A DNA stretch of 64,000 bases from Kocuria sp. (GTDB lineage: Bacteria > Actinomycetota > Actinomycetes > Actinomycetales > Micrococcaceae), in NCBI GenBank assembly GCA_030454085.1, contig JAKDJD010000003.1, positions 1 to 64,000 on the forward strand. Direction: 5' to 3'. Position 1 is the stretch's first letter, and every line of letters begins with the position of its first letter. Both the position numbers and the translations under genes were made by a program. The notes under the pieces were generated by a model that had not been told where the DNA came from, searched no databases, and saw nothing but the letters and a program-made list of their open reading frames with translations. Positions 19,388 through 28,501 of this stretch are shown piece by piece.

Positions 19388-19509
19388 GCGTTTGTGGTTC
19401 CTCTGGTGCTTCGGGTTCCTGGCTCAACTCACCATCATGGCACGTCACCGGGCCCTCTGGGCGCGGTACCCTGGACGCAGGACATGACATGACCATCACA
19501 GGAGTTCTC

Positions 19510-20136
19510 TTGGCCAACAACGGCTCGAACCGCAAGACAGGTGCAGGCAAGAACAATTCCCGCGAGCGTCGCAGAATTGCGCGTTCCAAGGCCGACGCGG
19601 GCTACTCCGACCAGGCTCACCCGCGCAATTCCCTGTCGGACACTCTGGATCTCGACGCCCTGCGCAGCGTCGTCGAACCCGTCGTCGCCGAATTCGGGCT
19701 GGTGCTCGAAGAATTGGTCGGTCGAGGGGCCGGGCGGACCCAGACGGTGATGGTCGTCGTCGATCTCCAGGAGGACGACGAGGGAAGTGTTGGTCTCGAC
19801 ACGATCGCGGAGGTTTCGACCGCGGTCTCTGAGGCGCTGGACCGGACCGAGCAGGACCCCGAGGAAACCTACATGCTCGAGGTCTCCTCGCCCGGGGCGA
19901 CTCGGCGCCTCACCGAACCCCGCCACTGGAAGCGCTCGCGGGGGCGTCTGCTGAGAATCAGGATGTCCGACGGCCAGTCGTTCCTTGGCCGCCTCGAGGA
20001 GACCGACGGGACAACCGCGACCATCGCCCGCAAGAAGGACACACCCAAGGGGGTTCCTGCCAAATACCTGGAGCCCGAGGACCTCGCGATCTCGGACGTG
20101 AATTCCGCCCAGGTCGAGGTCGAGTTCAGTGACTGA
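19510..20136 (+). CDS. rimP: ribosome maturation factor RimP
   Basis: A 208-residue RimP, needed for 30S subunit maturation. The family blocks are VEPVVAEFGLVLEELV, LDTIAEVSTAVSEALD and YMLEVSSPGATRRLTEPRHW. TTG at 19510 is chosen because AGGAG lies 5 nt upstream; an in-frame ATG at 19489 is an alternative but lacks that site. The first 35 residues are a basic extension (NRKTGAGKNNSRERRRIARS) not needed by the fold. Position before nusA is conserved. Confidence 0.93.
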   Translation: MANNGSNRKTGAGKNNSRERRRIARSKADAGYSDQAHPRNSLSDTLDLDALRSVVEPVVAEFGLVLEELVGRGAGRTQTVMVVVDLQEDDEGSVGLDTIAEVSTAVSEALDRTEQDPEETYMLEVSSPGATRRLTEPRHWKRSRGRLLRIRMSDGQSFLGRLEETDGTTATIARKKDTPKGVPAKYLEPEDLAISDVNSAQVEVEFSD

Positions 20137-20153
20137 AGGATCCCGGCTAGAAT
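20125..20153 (+). promoter_or_regulatory. candidate promoter of nusA-infB unit
   Basis: TTCAGT (20125-20130), a 17-bp spacer and TAGAAT (20148-20153) overlap the end of rimP and lie about 105 bp upstream of nusA. Confidence 0.5.
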
Positions 20154-20258
20154 AGGTCGGAATGCAGGGGCCGACCAGGACCAGGTCCGGGCCCAGCCGG
20201 GTGCCGGGGCGCGATTGCGTCCCGGTGCTTTGGCACATGGAGCAAGGAAAGGCCAGCA

Positions 20259-21248
20259 ATGGACATCGACATGAGCAACCTCCGCCTCCTGGAGAAGGAG
20301 CGCGACATACCCGTCGATCAGCTGATCCGGATGATCGAGTCCGCTCTCTTGCTGGCCTACGAGAAGAACGCCGGGGCGATCCGCAATGCCCGCGCCGTGG
20401 TGGACCAGGACACCGGGCACGTGAGCATCGTGGCGCCCGAGATCGACGAGAACGGCGAGGTCATCGGGGAGTTCGACGACACGCCTCGGAACTTCGGCCG
20501 TATTGCGGCGGCCACCGCGCGTCAGGTGATCTTCCAGCGCCTCCGCGAGGCGGAGGACAACCAGGTTCTCGGCGACTTCCGTGATCGTGAGGGTCAGCTC
20601 GTCTCCGGCCAGATCCAACAGGGCGGACGGAACGACATGGTCCAGATCGACCTGGGCACCGTGGAAGGGGTGCTTCCCCCGCACGAGCAGGTGCCCGGCG
20701 AAACCTATTCCCATGGTGCGCGCATCCGGACCTTCGTGGTCGAGGCCCGGCGTGGTTTCAAAGGACCATCCATCACTCTGTCCCGGTCCCACCCGGATCT
20801 CGTGCGTCGCCTCTTCGAGCACGAGGTCCCGGAGATTGAAGACGGGTCGGTCGAGATCATGTCGATCGCCCGCGAGGCCGGGCATCGGACCAAGATCGCG
20901 GTTCGCGCAACCCAAGAAGGCATCAATGCCAAGGGCTCGTGCATTGGAGAAATGGGTTCCCGAGTCCGCGCCGTCACCTCCGAGCTGAACAACGAGAAGA
21001 TCGACATTGTCAGTTACTCCGAGGACCCCTCGGCCTATATTTCCGGCGCCCTGAGCCCGGCCAAGGTCGCATCGGTCGAGGTCGATCCGCAGGGCAGGTT
21101 CCAGGCCAGGGCGATCGTCCCGGATGACCAGCTGTCCCTGGCGATCGGCAAGGAAGGGCAGAATGCCCGACTGGCGGCCAAATTGACCAACTGGCGCATC
21201 GACATCGTCTCGGAGTCCAAAGCTCGGGCAGCCCACACGGCCGAATAG
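20259..21248 (+). CDS. nusA: transcription termination/antitermination factor NusA
   Basis: A 329-residue NusA in the short actinobacterial form: N-terminal RNA-polymerase-binding domain (IRMIESALLLAYEKN), S1 domain (GQLVSGQIQQGGRNDMVQID) and two KH domains (REAGHRTKIAVR; LAIGKEGQNARLAAKLT). It lacks the C-terminal acidic repeats of enterobacterial NusA, as expected for this phylum. AAGGAAAGG precedes the ATG. It binds nascent RNA to modulate pausing and termination and is followed by ylxR and infB. Confidence 0.98.
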   Translation: MDIDMSNLRLLEKERDIPVDQLIRMIESALLLAYEKNAGAIRNARAVVDQDTGHVSIVAPEIDENGEVIGEFDDTPRNFGRIAAATARQVIFQRLREAEDNQVLGDFRDREGQLVSGQIQQGGRNDMVQIDLGTVEGVLPPHEQVPGETYSHGARIRTFVVEARRGFKGPSITLSRSHPDLVRRLFEHEVPEIEDGSVEIMSIAREAGHRTKIAVRATQEGINAKGSCIGEMGSRVRAVTSELNNEKIDIVSYSEDPSAYISGALSPAKVASVEVDPQGRFQARAIVPDDQLSLAIGKEGQNARLAAKLTNWRIDIVSESKARAAHTAE

Positions 21249-21283
21249 CGTTCCGCATTTGTGTGGGCATCCTCACAGCTAGA

Positions 21284-21318
21284 GGTGTGTTTCGGCCAAT
21301 CTTTGGGGGAAACACACC
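21284..21318 (+). repeat. inverted repeat between nusA and ylxR
   Basis: GGTGTGTTTC (21284-21293) pairs perfectly with GAAACACACC (21309-21318) across a 15-nt loop. No U-run follows, so it is not an obvious terminator. It lies in the 151-bp gap before ylxR. Confidence 0.5.
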
Positions 21319-21399
21319 ATCGGGGGATACACTGGACTCCGGTCATCGATTGCGCTCGACGCCCGGTATGAGCACGAATGGTCGGAAGGGGATGAGATT

Positions 21400-21756
21400 T
21401 TGTCTTCTCCCCCCGGAATCCGTACGTGCATAGGGTGCCGACGCTCCGATGATCGAACCGCACTAGTTCGTGTGGTCCTCCAGAGGGCGCAGGGAGATCG
21501 AACGGGCGAGATCGTCCTGGACCGGAATCGGTCCATGAAGGGGCGAGGAGCCTGGTTGCATCCCGATCGTCAGTGTTTGGACCGGGCTCTCGGAACGAAG
21601 GCCTTTGCCAGGTCGTTCCGGTGTCCCGTGGATCCGAAACCTCTCGAACGCCAATGGGCCGCGGAGGAAGACTCCGTGCCGCAACGCTGTGATCCGCGTG
21701 AGGACCGCCCCCTAGCTCAATCAACGGGTGCGAGTACACCTGAAGAAAGCGAGTAG
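21400..21756 (+). CDS. ylxR: YlxR-family RNA-binding protein
   Basis: A 118-residue protein starting (TTG) MSSPPGIRTCIGCRRSDDR. The CxxCR motif, the central ALVRVV strand and GRGAWLHPDRQCLDRAL are hallmarks of YlxR/DUF448, recently linked to regulation of RNase P or nucleoid binding in Firmicutes. The last 35 residues are a polar extension with no recognisable motif. It sits between nusA and infB as in most Gram-positives. Confidence 0.9.
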   Translation: MSSPPGIRTCIGCRRSDDRTALVRVVLQRAQGDRTGEIVLDRNRSMKGRGAWLHPDRQCLDRALGTKAFARSFRCPVDPKPLERQWAAEEDSVPQRCDPREDRPLAQSTGASTPEESE

Positions 21757-21876
21757 AAAGCCGATGGAAACCCGATGAGTGCCGCGCAATGAGTACTTCA
21801 CTGTGCTCGGCCAACGGCGAGTCCCGAGGCAACCGCGTGGTTGCCGAGAGCCTTATACGGAATTAAGCGGTTTGTG

Positions 21877-21902
21877 CCTGTTTCGGCGCAGACCGAGACA
21901 GG
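21877..21902 (+). promoter_or_regulatory. hairpin overlapping the infB Shine-Dalgarno
   Basis: CCTGTTTCGG (21877-21886) pairs with CCGAGACAGG (21893-21902) with one wobble pair. The 3' arm covers the first part of the AGGAG (21900-21904) used by infB. The gap also contains a perfect GGCAACC/GGTTGCC hairpin at 21828-21845. Confidence 0.5.
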
Positions 21903-21908
21903 AGTAAT

Positions 21909-24896
21909 GTGGCAAAGCCCCGCGTTCACGAGCTCGCGAAAGAGCTCAACATCACCTCGAAGGAAGCGATCGCCAAGCTTCAGGACTTGGGCGAGTTCGT
22001 TCGGGGAGCATCGTCCACGGTGGAACCCCCCGTGGTGAAGAAACTGCGCGCCGCCTTCGCGGACCGTGCGCAGGCCCCCGCAAAGGGAGGCCAGACACCC
22101 AAAAAGCAGTCGACCGGCAACGAAACCGGTTCGAAGGCCCCGGAAGCATCGACCCCCTCGGAGCCCGAGGCCACGACGCCGAAGAAGGATGCCCCGAAGC
22201 CGGGCGCACCCAAGCCGTCCGGCCCCACGCCGGCGACCGCGGGCAAGCCGACGCCCAAGCCCGGTGCCGCGAACAAGGCCGAACCGAAGCAGAACGCTTC
22301 CACGGGTCAGGCCGAGCCCGAGGCTTCGAAGGACAACGGTCAGGAACAGCCGACCCCTGCTGCGCCCGAGGACCAGGCGCCTCAGGAAGACACGCCCAAG
22401 GCACAGGCGACCAAACCCGGTGCACCGAAGCCGGGCGCACCCAAGCCCGGTGCACGCCCCGGAAACAACCCCTACACGTCGCAGCAGGGCATGCGCACGG
22501 ACTCGTCCGCGCCCAAGCCCGGTTCCGCACCGACTCCGGGGCCCCGCCCCGCATCGGCACGCGGCAATGCGCCGAAGCCTGGTGCACCCCGTCCGGGCAA
22601 CAACCCCTTCAGCTCCCAGCAGGGCATGAGGGGCGCCAACGGCGGCAACCGCCGCGGCGGTCCGCGGCCCGGCCAAGGTCAGGGTCAGGGCCAGGGAGGC
22701 CCGCGCCCGGGTCAGGGCCAGGGGCAGGGCCAAAGCGGTCCTCGTCCCGGTGCCGGTGCCGGTGGGCAGCGCGGTAACGCTCCGCGGCCCGCGGCCCCCG
22801 CGGGCAACCGACCGAGCCCCAACATGATGCCGGCCAAGATGCCGTCCAACGTGGGCGGTCGCCCCGGTGGAGCAAGCCCCGGCGGCGGCAACGGTCCCCG
22901 CCGAGGCGGGCCCAGCGCCGGCGGGCCTCCGCGCGGCGGCGGTCGTGGACGCGGTAACGCCCAGGGCGCCTTCGGACGCGGAAACTCGCGGCGCAAGCAG
23001 CGCAAGTCGAGGCAGGCAAAGCGGAACGAGATGGAGCAGATGCAGGCTCCTACGGCCGGCGGCGTCGTTGTCCCTCGCGGCAACGGCGAGACGGTCGTCC
23101 GTATGCGCCGTGGTTCCTCGGTCATGGACTTCGCGGAAAAGATCAATGCGAACCCCGCAGCGTTGGTGACCGTGCTCATCCACCTTGGTGAAATGGCCAC
23201 GCAGACCCAGTCGCTGGACCAGGACACCTTCGAGCTCCTGGGCGCCGAGCTGGGCTACAAGATCCAGATCGTCTCGCCTGAGGACGAGGAGCGCGAGCTG
23301 CTCGAATCCTTCGACATCAATCTCGACGCCGAGCGTGAGGCAGAGACGGATGAACAGCTCGAGGCACGTCCTCCGGTAGTCACCGTGATGGGTCACGTCG
23401 ACCACGGCAAGACCCGCCTGCTCGACGCGATTCGCCACACCAACGTGATCGAAGGCGAGGCAGGTGGCATCACGCAGCACATCGGTGCCTACCAGATCAC
23501 CACCACCGTGGACAACGAAGACCGGCTCATCACCTTCATCGATACCCCGGGTCACGAGGCGTTCACCGCCATGCGTGCCCGTGGTGCCAAGGTCACCGAC
23601 ATCGCCGTGCTCGTGGTTGCCGCGGACGACGGCGTCATGCCCCAGACCGTCGAGGCGTTGAACCACGCCCAGGCGGCGGACGTGCCGATCGTCGTCGCGG
23701 TCAACAAGATCGACAAAGAGGGCGCGAACGCGGACAAGATCCGTGGTCAGCTGGCCGAATACGGTCTGGTCCCCGAGGAATACGGCGGCGACACGATGTT
23801 CGTCGACGTTTCGGCACGTCAGCACCAGAACATCGAGGACCTGCTCGATGCCATCTGCCTGACCGCGGACGGGGCCCTCGAGCTCCAGGCCAACCCGGAC
23901 AAGGAAGCTCGCGGCGTCGCCATCGAAGCGAACCTGGACAAGGGCCGCGGCGCGGTGTGCACCGTCCTCGTCCAGTCGGGTACATTGCACGTTGGCGACA
24001 GCATCGTCGCGGGCGTGGCCCACGGCAGGGTTCGTGCGATGTTCGACGAGAACGGTCAGAGCGTCAGCGAAGCCGGTCCGTCCCGGCCCGTCCAGGTCCT
24101 GGGCCTGTCCACGGTTCCCCGTGCGGGCGACACCTTCCTCTCGACCCAGGAGGAACGGACCGCACGCCAGATCGCCGAGAAGCGCGAGGCTGCGGACCGC
24201 AATGCTCAGCTGGCCAAGCGTCGCAAGCGCGTCACGCTCGAATCCTTCGACGAGGCCGTGGCCCAGGGCAAGATGGACACGCTCAACCTCATCATCAAGG
24301 GTGACGTCTCCGGTGCCGTCGAGGCTCTGGAGGACTCGTTGCTCAAGATCGAGGTGGGCGACGGCGACGAGGTGCAGTTGCGCGTGATCCACCGCGGCGT
24401 CGGTGCCATCACCCAGAACGACGTCAACCTGGCCACGGTCGACAACGCGATCATCATCGGATTCAACGTCCGTCCGGCAGAGCGAGTCACGGAACTCGCC
24501 GACCGCGAGGGCGTGGAGATGAAGTTCTACAGCGTCATCTACCAGGCCATCGACGAGGTCGAGCAGGCCCTCAAGGGAATGCTCAAGCCCGAGTACGAGG
24601 AAGTCGACCTCGGCTCGGCGGAGGTCCGCGAGGTCTTCCGTTCGTCGAAGTGGGGCAACATTGCCGGTTCGATCGTGCGCAGCGGGCTCATTCGCCGCAA
24701 CGCGAAGGCCAGGCTGGTGCGCGACGGCACGGTGGTCTCCGACTCGCTGACCATCGAGTCGCTCCGCCGGTTCAAGGATGACGCGACCGAGGTCCGCGAC
24801 GGATACGAATGCGGTATCGGGCTCGGATCCTTCAACGACATCCGTGAAGGCGACATGATCGAGACGTGGGAGATGCAGGAGAAGCCCCGCGACTGA
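21909..24896 (+). CDS. infB: translation initiation factor IF-2
   Basis: A 995-residue IF-2. The N-terminal IF2N domain ([20 protein letters not shown]) is followed by about 330 residues of low-complexity Pro/Ala/Lys then Gly/Arg-rich sequence with repeated KPGAP units, a second IF2N-like segment ([19 protein letters not shown]), and the GTPase core with G1 GHVDHGKT, G3 DTPGHEAF and G4 NKID. C-terminal domains bind fMet-tRNA. GTG at 21909 follows AGGAG by 4 nt. The long basic disordered N-terminus is normal in actinobacteria. Confidence 0.98.
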   Translation: MAKPRVHELAKELNITSKEAIAKLQDLGEFVRGASSTVEPPVVKKLRAAFADRAQAPAKGGQTPKKQSTGNETGSKAPEASTPSEPEATTPKKDAPKPGAPKPSGPTPATAGKPTPKPGAANKAEPKQNASTGQAEPEASKDNGQEQPTPAAPEDQAPQEDTPKAQATKPGAPKPGAPKPGARPGNNPYTSQQGMRTDSSAPKPGSAPTPGPRPASARGNAPKPGAPRPGNNPFSSQQGMRGANGGNRRGGPRPGQGQGQGQGGPRPGQGQGQGQSGPRPGAGAGGQRGNAPRPAAPAGNRPSPNMMPAKMPSNVGGRPGGASPGGGNGPRRGGPSAGGPPRGGGRGRGNAQGAFGRGNSRRKQRKSRQAKRNEMEQMQAPTAGGVVVPRGNGETVVRMRRGSSVMDFAEKINANPAALVTVLIHLGEMATQTQSLDQDTFELLGAELGYKIQIVSPEDEERELLESFDINLDAEREAETDEQLEARPPVVTVMGHVDHGKTRLLDAIRHTNVIEGEAGGITQHIGAYQITTTVDNEDRLITFIDTPGHEAFTAMRARGAKVTDIAVLVVAADDGVMPQTVEALNHAQAADVPIVVAVNKIDKEGANADKIRGQLAEYGLVPEEYGGDTMFVDVSARQHQNIEDLLDAICLTADGALELQANPDKEARGVAIEANLDKGRGAVCTVLVQSGTLHVGDSIVAGVAHGRVRAMFDENGQSVSEAGPSRPVQVLGLSTVPRAGDTFLSTQEERTARQIAEKREAADRNAQLAKRRKRVTLESFDEAVAQGKMDTLNLIIKGDVSGAVEALEDSLLKIEVGDGDEVQLRVIHRGVGAITQNDVNLATVDNAIIIGFNVRPAERVTELADREGVEMKFYSVIYQAIDEVEQALKGMLKPEYEEVDLGSAEVREVFRSSKWGNIAGSIVRSGLIRRNAKARLVRDGTVVSDSLTIESLRRFKDDATEVRDGYECGIGLGSFNDIREGDMIETWEMQEKPRD

Positions 24897-24941
24897 TCTC
24901 GCGCGAGCATCCGGTCATCCACAATCGATGATCTGACGAGC

Positions 24942-24980
24942 ACGGGCCGGTGCCCAGGGGTAACCTGGACACCGGCCCGT
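24942..24980 (+). terminator. nested hairpin between infB and rbfA
   Basis: ACGGGCCGGTG (24942-24952) pairs with CACCGGCCCGT (24970-24980), and inside it CCAGG (24954-24958) pairs with CCTGG (24964-24968). Only a weak U-content follows (ACTTC), so partial termination or RNA processing is possible. Confidence 0.55.
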
Positions 24981-25042
24981 ACTTCACGGAGCACACTTTT
25001 TCGAGCGTCCCTTCGCGGGGCGCACTGACTTGAGGAGAGATC

Positions 25043-25642
25043 ATGGCTGACGCAGCTCGTGCGGCTCGCTTGGCGGACCGGATCAAGGTCATCGTGGCCC
25101 AGGCTCTCGAGCGCCGGGTCAAGGACCCGCGTCTCGGTTTCGTGACGGTCACGGATGCCAGGGTCACCAACGACCTTCAGCACGCGACCGTCTACTACAC
25201 GGTCTATGGAACCGAGGAGGAACAGGCCGGAACCCGTGCGGCTCTCGAATCCGCCAAGGGAATCCTCCGGTCGGAGGTGGGCAAGAACATCACGGCCCGC
25301 CTGACTCCCACACTGACTTTCGTCCCGGACGAGGTCCCGGTCAACGCCAACCACCTCGAGGACATCCTTCGACAGGCACGGGCCCGTGATGCGGAACTGG
25401 CCGAGGCAGCGGAAGGCAAGACCTTCGCGGGCGACGCCGACCCGTACCGTCGGGACGATGAGGCCGCTCCGGAGGGGGCGGAACAACAGGAGAGCACGCC
25501 CCACACGGACGCGGCTCGCGCGGACCTCGCGGGCATGCGGGACGGTTACGACCCGGTCGACGAGGACTTCGGGAAGGGCGCCCACTGCGACCCAGACTCG
25601 GGCACCACCCAGATGCGCGAGGCCCAGGAGGGCACCGAGTAA
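25043..25642 (+). CDS. rbfA: ribosome-binding factor A
   Basis: A 199-residue RbfA. The KH-like fold is seen in RLADRIKVIVAQALERRVKDPRLGFVTVTD and in VGKNITARLTPTLTFVPDE. It aids 16S rRNA 5' end processing and late 30S assembly. After about residue 125 there is an acidic tail (AEAAEGKTFAGDADPYRRDD and onward), longer than in most bacteria but common in actinobacteria. GAGGAGA precedes the ATG. The stop is immediately followed by the truB start. Confidence 0.96.
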   Translation: MADAARAARLADRIKVIVAQALERRVKDPRLGFVTVTDARVTNDLQHATVYYTVYGTEEEQAGTRAALESAKGILRSEVGKNITARLTPTLTFVPDEVPVNANHLEDILRQARARDAELAEAAEGKTFAGDADPYRRDDEAAPEGAEQQESTPHTDAARADLAGMRDGYDPVDEDFGKGAHCDPDSGTTQMREAQEGTE

Positions 25643-26710
25643 GTGGCACGTGATCGTTCGCGCCAGGACGGGCCCTCGGGGCTCGTCGTGGTGGACAAGC
25701 CCGCGGGGATGACGAGTCACGACGTCGTCGGCCGCATGCGAAGAATCGCCGGTACCCGTCGCGTCGGACACGCCGGAACCCTGGACCCGATGGCCACGGG
25801 AGTGCTGATCCTGGGCATCAACAAAGCGACCAAGCTGTTGACCTGGGTCAGCGGCGAGTCCAAGACGTATTCGGCGACCATCCGCCTCGGGCAGTGCACG
25901 CTGACCGATGACGCGGAGGGTGAGGTGACGAGCCACGCGTCGGATTCGGTTCTCGCCGCGATTGCCGACTCGGCGGTGCATGCGGCGGTCGGTGAGTTGG
26001 GGGGCGAGATCATGCAGGTCCCCTCGGCGGTTTCCGCGATCAAGATCAACGGCGTGAGATCCTATGCGAAGGTGCGTTCCGGCGAGGAGGTCGAACTCGA
26101 GGCCAGGCCCGTGACCATCCACGCCTTTGAGGTCCTCGGTATTCGACGAGCTCACGCACCCGAGGGAGAAGCAACCCAGCCCGTCATCGACGTGGACGTT
26201 GAGGTGACCTGCAGCTCAGGTACCTACGTGCGGGCCCTGGCCCGAGACATAGGTGAACACCTTGGTGTCGGTGGCCACCTGGTCCGTCTGCGGCGACTGA
26301 GCGTGGGGGAGGTCGGGATCGACGATGCGGCCACGCTCGAAGACCTCGCGACCGCCAGCGAGCGCGGCGAGGCACTACCGATTTTGGCGCTCGAACGCGC
26401 CGCGGGACGGCTCTTCCTGCGCCGCGACCTCGACGACGAAGAAGCCACCGCCATCTCGAACGGTCGCTGGATCGCTCCGAGCCCCGACCGCGCGGTTCCC
26501 CCTGGGGATCGGAGCGACGATTCCGGGGCCAGGCGTACGGACGACATCGTGCCTGCCCGTGAACTGACGGCGGCCTTCGCTCCGGACGGGACCCTGGTCG
26601 CCCTGGTGCAGAACCAGCGGCGCCAAGGCAAGCAGGTCGGGGTCCCGCATCTCGTTTTCGTTTCGGGCACCCGGTTTCCGATCGACCGAGAAAATGGGGG
26701 AGAGGCGTGA
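25643..26710 (+). CDS. truB: tRNA pseudouridine-55 synthase
   Basis: A 355-residue TruB, which makes pseudouridine at position 55 of the T-loop in tRNAs. The catalytic motif RRVGHAGTLDPMATGVLI contains the active Asp. Other blocks are KPAGMTSHDVV and SSGTYVRALARDIGEHLG. The C-terminal PUA-like region has a polar insert (PSPDRAVPPGDRSDDSGARR). GTG start directly follows the rbfA stop. The truB stop overlaps the next start (GTGA). Confidence 0.97.
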   Translation: MARDRSRQDGPSGLVVVDKPAGMTSHDVVGRMRRIAGTRRVGHAGTLDPMATGVLILGINKATKLLTWVSGESKTYSATIRLGQCTLTDDAEGEVTSHASDSVLAAIADSAVHAAVGELGGEIMQVPSAVSAIKINGVRSYAKVRSGEEVELEARPVTIHAFEVLGIRRAHAPEGEATQPVIDVDVEVTCSSGTYVRALARDIGEHLGVGGHLVRLRRLSVGEVGIDDAATLEDLATASERGEALPILALERAAGRLFLRRDLDDEEATAISNGRWIAPSPDRAVPPGDRSDDSGARRTDDIVPARELTAAFAPDGTLVALVQNQRRQGKQVGVPHLVFVSGTRFPIDRENGGEA

Positions 26711-27078
26711 TTGCGGGCTACGACCTGTGGTTCTGGATTGCCTTGGTACTCGGTGCAGCATCCGCGCTCGTGTGCCTCGTGCAATTTTTGCGCGGACGGG
26801 CCACAGACGATCTGTCCCAGGGCTCGGTGCTGATTCTCGAGGCCTTTCTGGTGGTCTACCTTATTGGCTCGATCGTCATGCAGACCATCACCGACGGCCC
26901 ATCCGGCGATGCCTGGGAATACTACGGCTACCTTCTGACCGCGATGCTGATTCCGGCCGGAACCTTCGTTTGGTCCATGACGGAACGGACCCGCTGGTCC
27001 ACTTTGGTCCTGGCCGTCGCCGGTCCCATCATCATCGTGATGGTCCAACGCATGAACGTGCTGTGGTACTACTACTGA
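26707..27078 (+). CDS. small four-helix membrane protein
   Basis: A 123-residue integral membrane protein of unknown function with four hydrophobic segments (WFWIALVLGAASALVCLVQF; LILEAFLVVYLIGSIVM; YLLTAMLIPAGTFVW; LVLAVAGPIIIVMV). The GTG start overlaps the truB stop by four bases, so it is translationally coupled. It is the first of three membrane-protein genes between truB and ribF. I do not recognise a named family with confidence. Confidence 0.8.
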   Translation: MIAGYDLWFWIALVLGAASALVCLVQFLRGRATDDLSQGSVLILEAFLVVYLIGSIVMQTITDGPSGDAWEYYGYLLTAMLIPAGTFVWSMTERTRWSTLVLAVAGPIIIVMVQRMNVLWYYY

Positions 27079-27117
27079 GTCTCCACCATCCGACCCACCA
27101 GAGAGGTCAAGACTGAT

Positions 27118-27570
27118 ATGAACGACGTCGAGGCGAACGACGCGCGGCAGACCCCGGGCCCGTCGGCCAAGTCGAAGGGCCCCGGGATGATCCTGGTCGC
27201 CGTGTACGCCCTGTTCTCCCTGTCCGCGGGGGCGCGGGCGCTCTACCAGATCCTTGCCAAATTCGACGAGGCTCCGGTCTCCTTCGTGCTCTCCGGCGTC
27301 GCGGCCGCGATTTACGTTTACGCCACGATCTCGCTGGCGCGAAAGGGCATCGGTGCCTATTGGTCTGCTGTGTGGGCCATCCTGATCGAATTGCTCGGGG
27401 TGATTGCGGTGGGCATCTTCTCCTACGTGCGGCCCGACATGTTCCCCTTGGCCTCGGTCTGGTCCCACTTCGGTTCCGGGTACGGTTATGTTCCCCTGGT
27501 TCTGCCGATCATCGGGTTGTTGTGGTTGTACCGGAACAGGCCGGGACGTCGCGTGCCCTCGGCGAGCTGA
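27118..27570 (+). CDS. small membrane protein
   Basis: A 150-residue protein with a polar, disordered N-terminus (NDVEANDARQTPGPSAKSKG) and four hydrophobic segments ending in VPLVLPIIGLLWLYRNRPGR. Function unknown. It follows the previous membrane gene by 39 bp with AGAGG upstream, and lies in the same direction as the DUF4345-like gene. Confidence 0.78.
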   Translation: MNDVEANDARQTPGPSAKSKGPGMILVAVYALFSLSAGARALYQILAKFDEAPVSFVLSGVAAAIYVYATISLARKGIGAYWSAVWAILIELLGVIAVGIFSYVRPDMFPLASVWSHFGSGYGYVPLVLPIIGLLWLYRNRPGRRVPSAS

Positions 27571-27639
27571 AGTGCCCGCCGAGACGTGCGGTCCTAGAGT
27601 GGTATCAGGAAGAGACGATCTACCCGAACGGAGCCGATC

Positions 27640-28410
27640 ATGACCGACCCCTCGTCGTCCGAAAACAACGCGAAGGGCCCCGAGGGCCGTTCGACGAGTC
27701 CTTGGGAAGCGCCTCACTCCTCAGGCCAGCCACGGCAACCGGAGCAGCCCGGGCAACCCGGACAGCCACGACAGCCGCAACCATCCGCGTCCCAGCGTCC
27801 GTCTGCCGACCGGCCGAATCGCCCCGGAGCCCCGCAGAAAGGCTCCCGCGGAGCGGCGACATCCGCCGCCGACTCCCCCCGGAAGACCCGAGGAAAGGGC
27901 AAGGCGGCGCAGGGACAGGCCACGACCACGTCGAGTGGTAAGCCGGGCAAGCAACAGGATTGGGGTCTGTTCCGCGCCGTCGTCGCCCTCTACGGGCTCG
28001 TGATCATTGCCTACGGCGTGTGGCAGATTTTCGCGGGGACGGCGTCCCTGCCCGGTGAGTCAACCGGCTCGAGCGCCACGGTGGCCGCCTCCTACGGGGC
28101 TCTCGCCGCAGTCTTGTGCGGCGTTGGTGCCGCATTCGTGGCGATCGCCGTCAAATTCAAGTGGGCCAACGTCTTGTGGTTCGTGTGCCTCATGATCTTC
28201 CTCGGCGGAGTCGGCCGGATCTTCTCCTGGGCAATCTTCGGTCTGCCGCACCCGCTCATGATCGTGCTCATGGTCCTGGACCTCGTGATCCCGCCGTGCC
28301 TGCTGGTCTGGCACGCATGGATCCGCAAGGCGAATCGAATCCGCAGCGAGATGACCCAGGGCGGCACGCAGCCCGCCGAATCGAAGAAAGCGGGTAAGAA
28401 GCGTTCATAA
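27640..28410 (+). CDS. DUF4345-like membrane protein
   Basis: A 256-residue protein. The first 105 residues are low-complexity and rich in Pro, Gln, Ser and Lys. The rest has four hydrophobic segments (LFRAVVALYGLVIIAYGVWQ; GALAAVLCGVGAAFVAIAV; WFVCLMIFLGGVGRIFSWAI; MIVLMVLDLVIPPCLLVWHAW). The GRIFSWAIFGLPHP region matches the look of DUF4345. Function unknown. It ends in a basic tail (KKAGKKRS). Confidence 0.78.
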   Translation: MTDPSSSENNAKGPEGRSTSPWEAPHSSGQPRQPEQPGQPGQPRQPQPSASQRPSADRPNRPGAPQKGSRGAATSAADSPRKTRGKGKAAQGQATTTSSGKPGKQQDWGLFRAVVALYGLVIIAYGVWQIFAGTASLPGESTGSSATVAASYGALAAVLCGVGAAFVAIAVKFKWANVLWFVCLMIFLGGVGRIFSWAIFGLPHPLMIVLMVLDLVIPPCLLVWHAWIRKANRIRSEMTQGGTQPAESKKAGKKRS

Positions 28411-28447
28411 CAGTGGTCGCCGGACGGCGGCCCACTGGCACAAGGAC

Positions 28448-28453
28448 TAGACT
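28448..28453 (+). promoter_or_regulatory. possible -10 element of ribF
   Basis: TAGACT lies 49 bp upstream of the ribF start. A CAGTGG/CCACTG inverted repeat (28411-28436 region) precedes it. No good -35 at 17 bp. Confidence 0.3.
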
Positions 28454-28501
28454 GATGGCCGCGGCTCGAGAACCGTGCCGCGGTCTGGTATGAGGAGATT
28501 C

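Noticed and set aside
22400..22950. A coding repeat or CRISPR-like array in the infB 5' region
   Set aside because: The repeats are in-frame low-complexity KPGAP and GQGQG codons of the IF-2 linker, with no spacer structure.
21798..24392. An 864-codon minus-strand open frame across infB
   Set aside because: Shadow of IF-2; Gly/Arg/Leu-rich with no domain.
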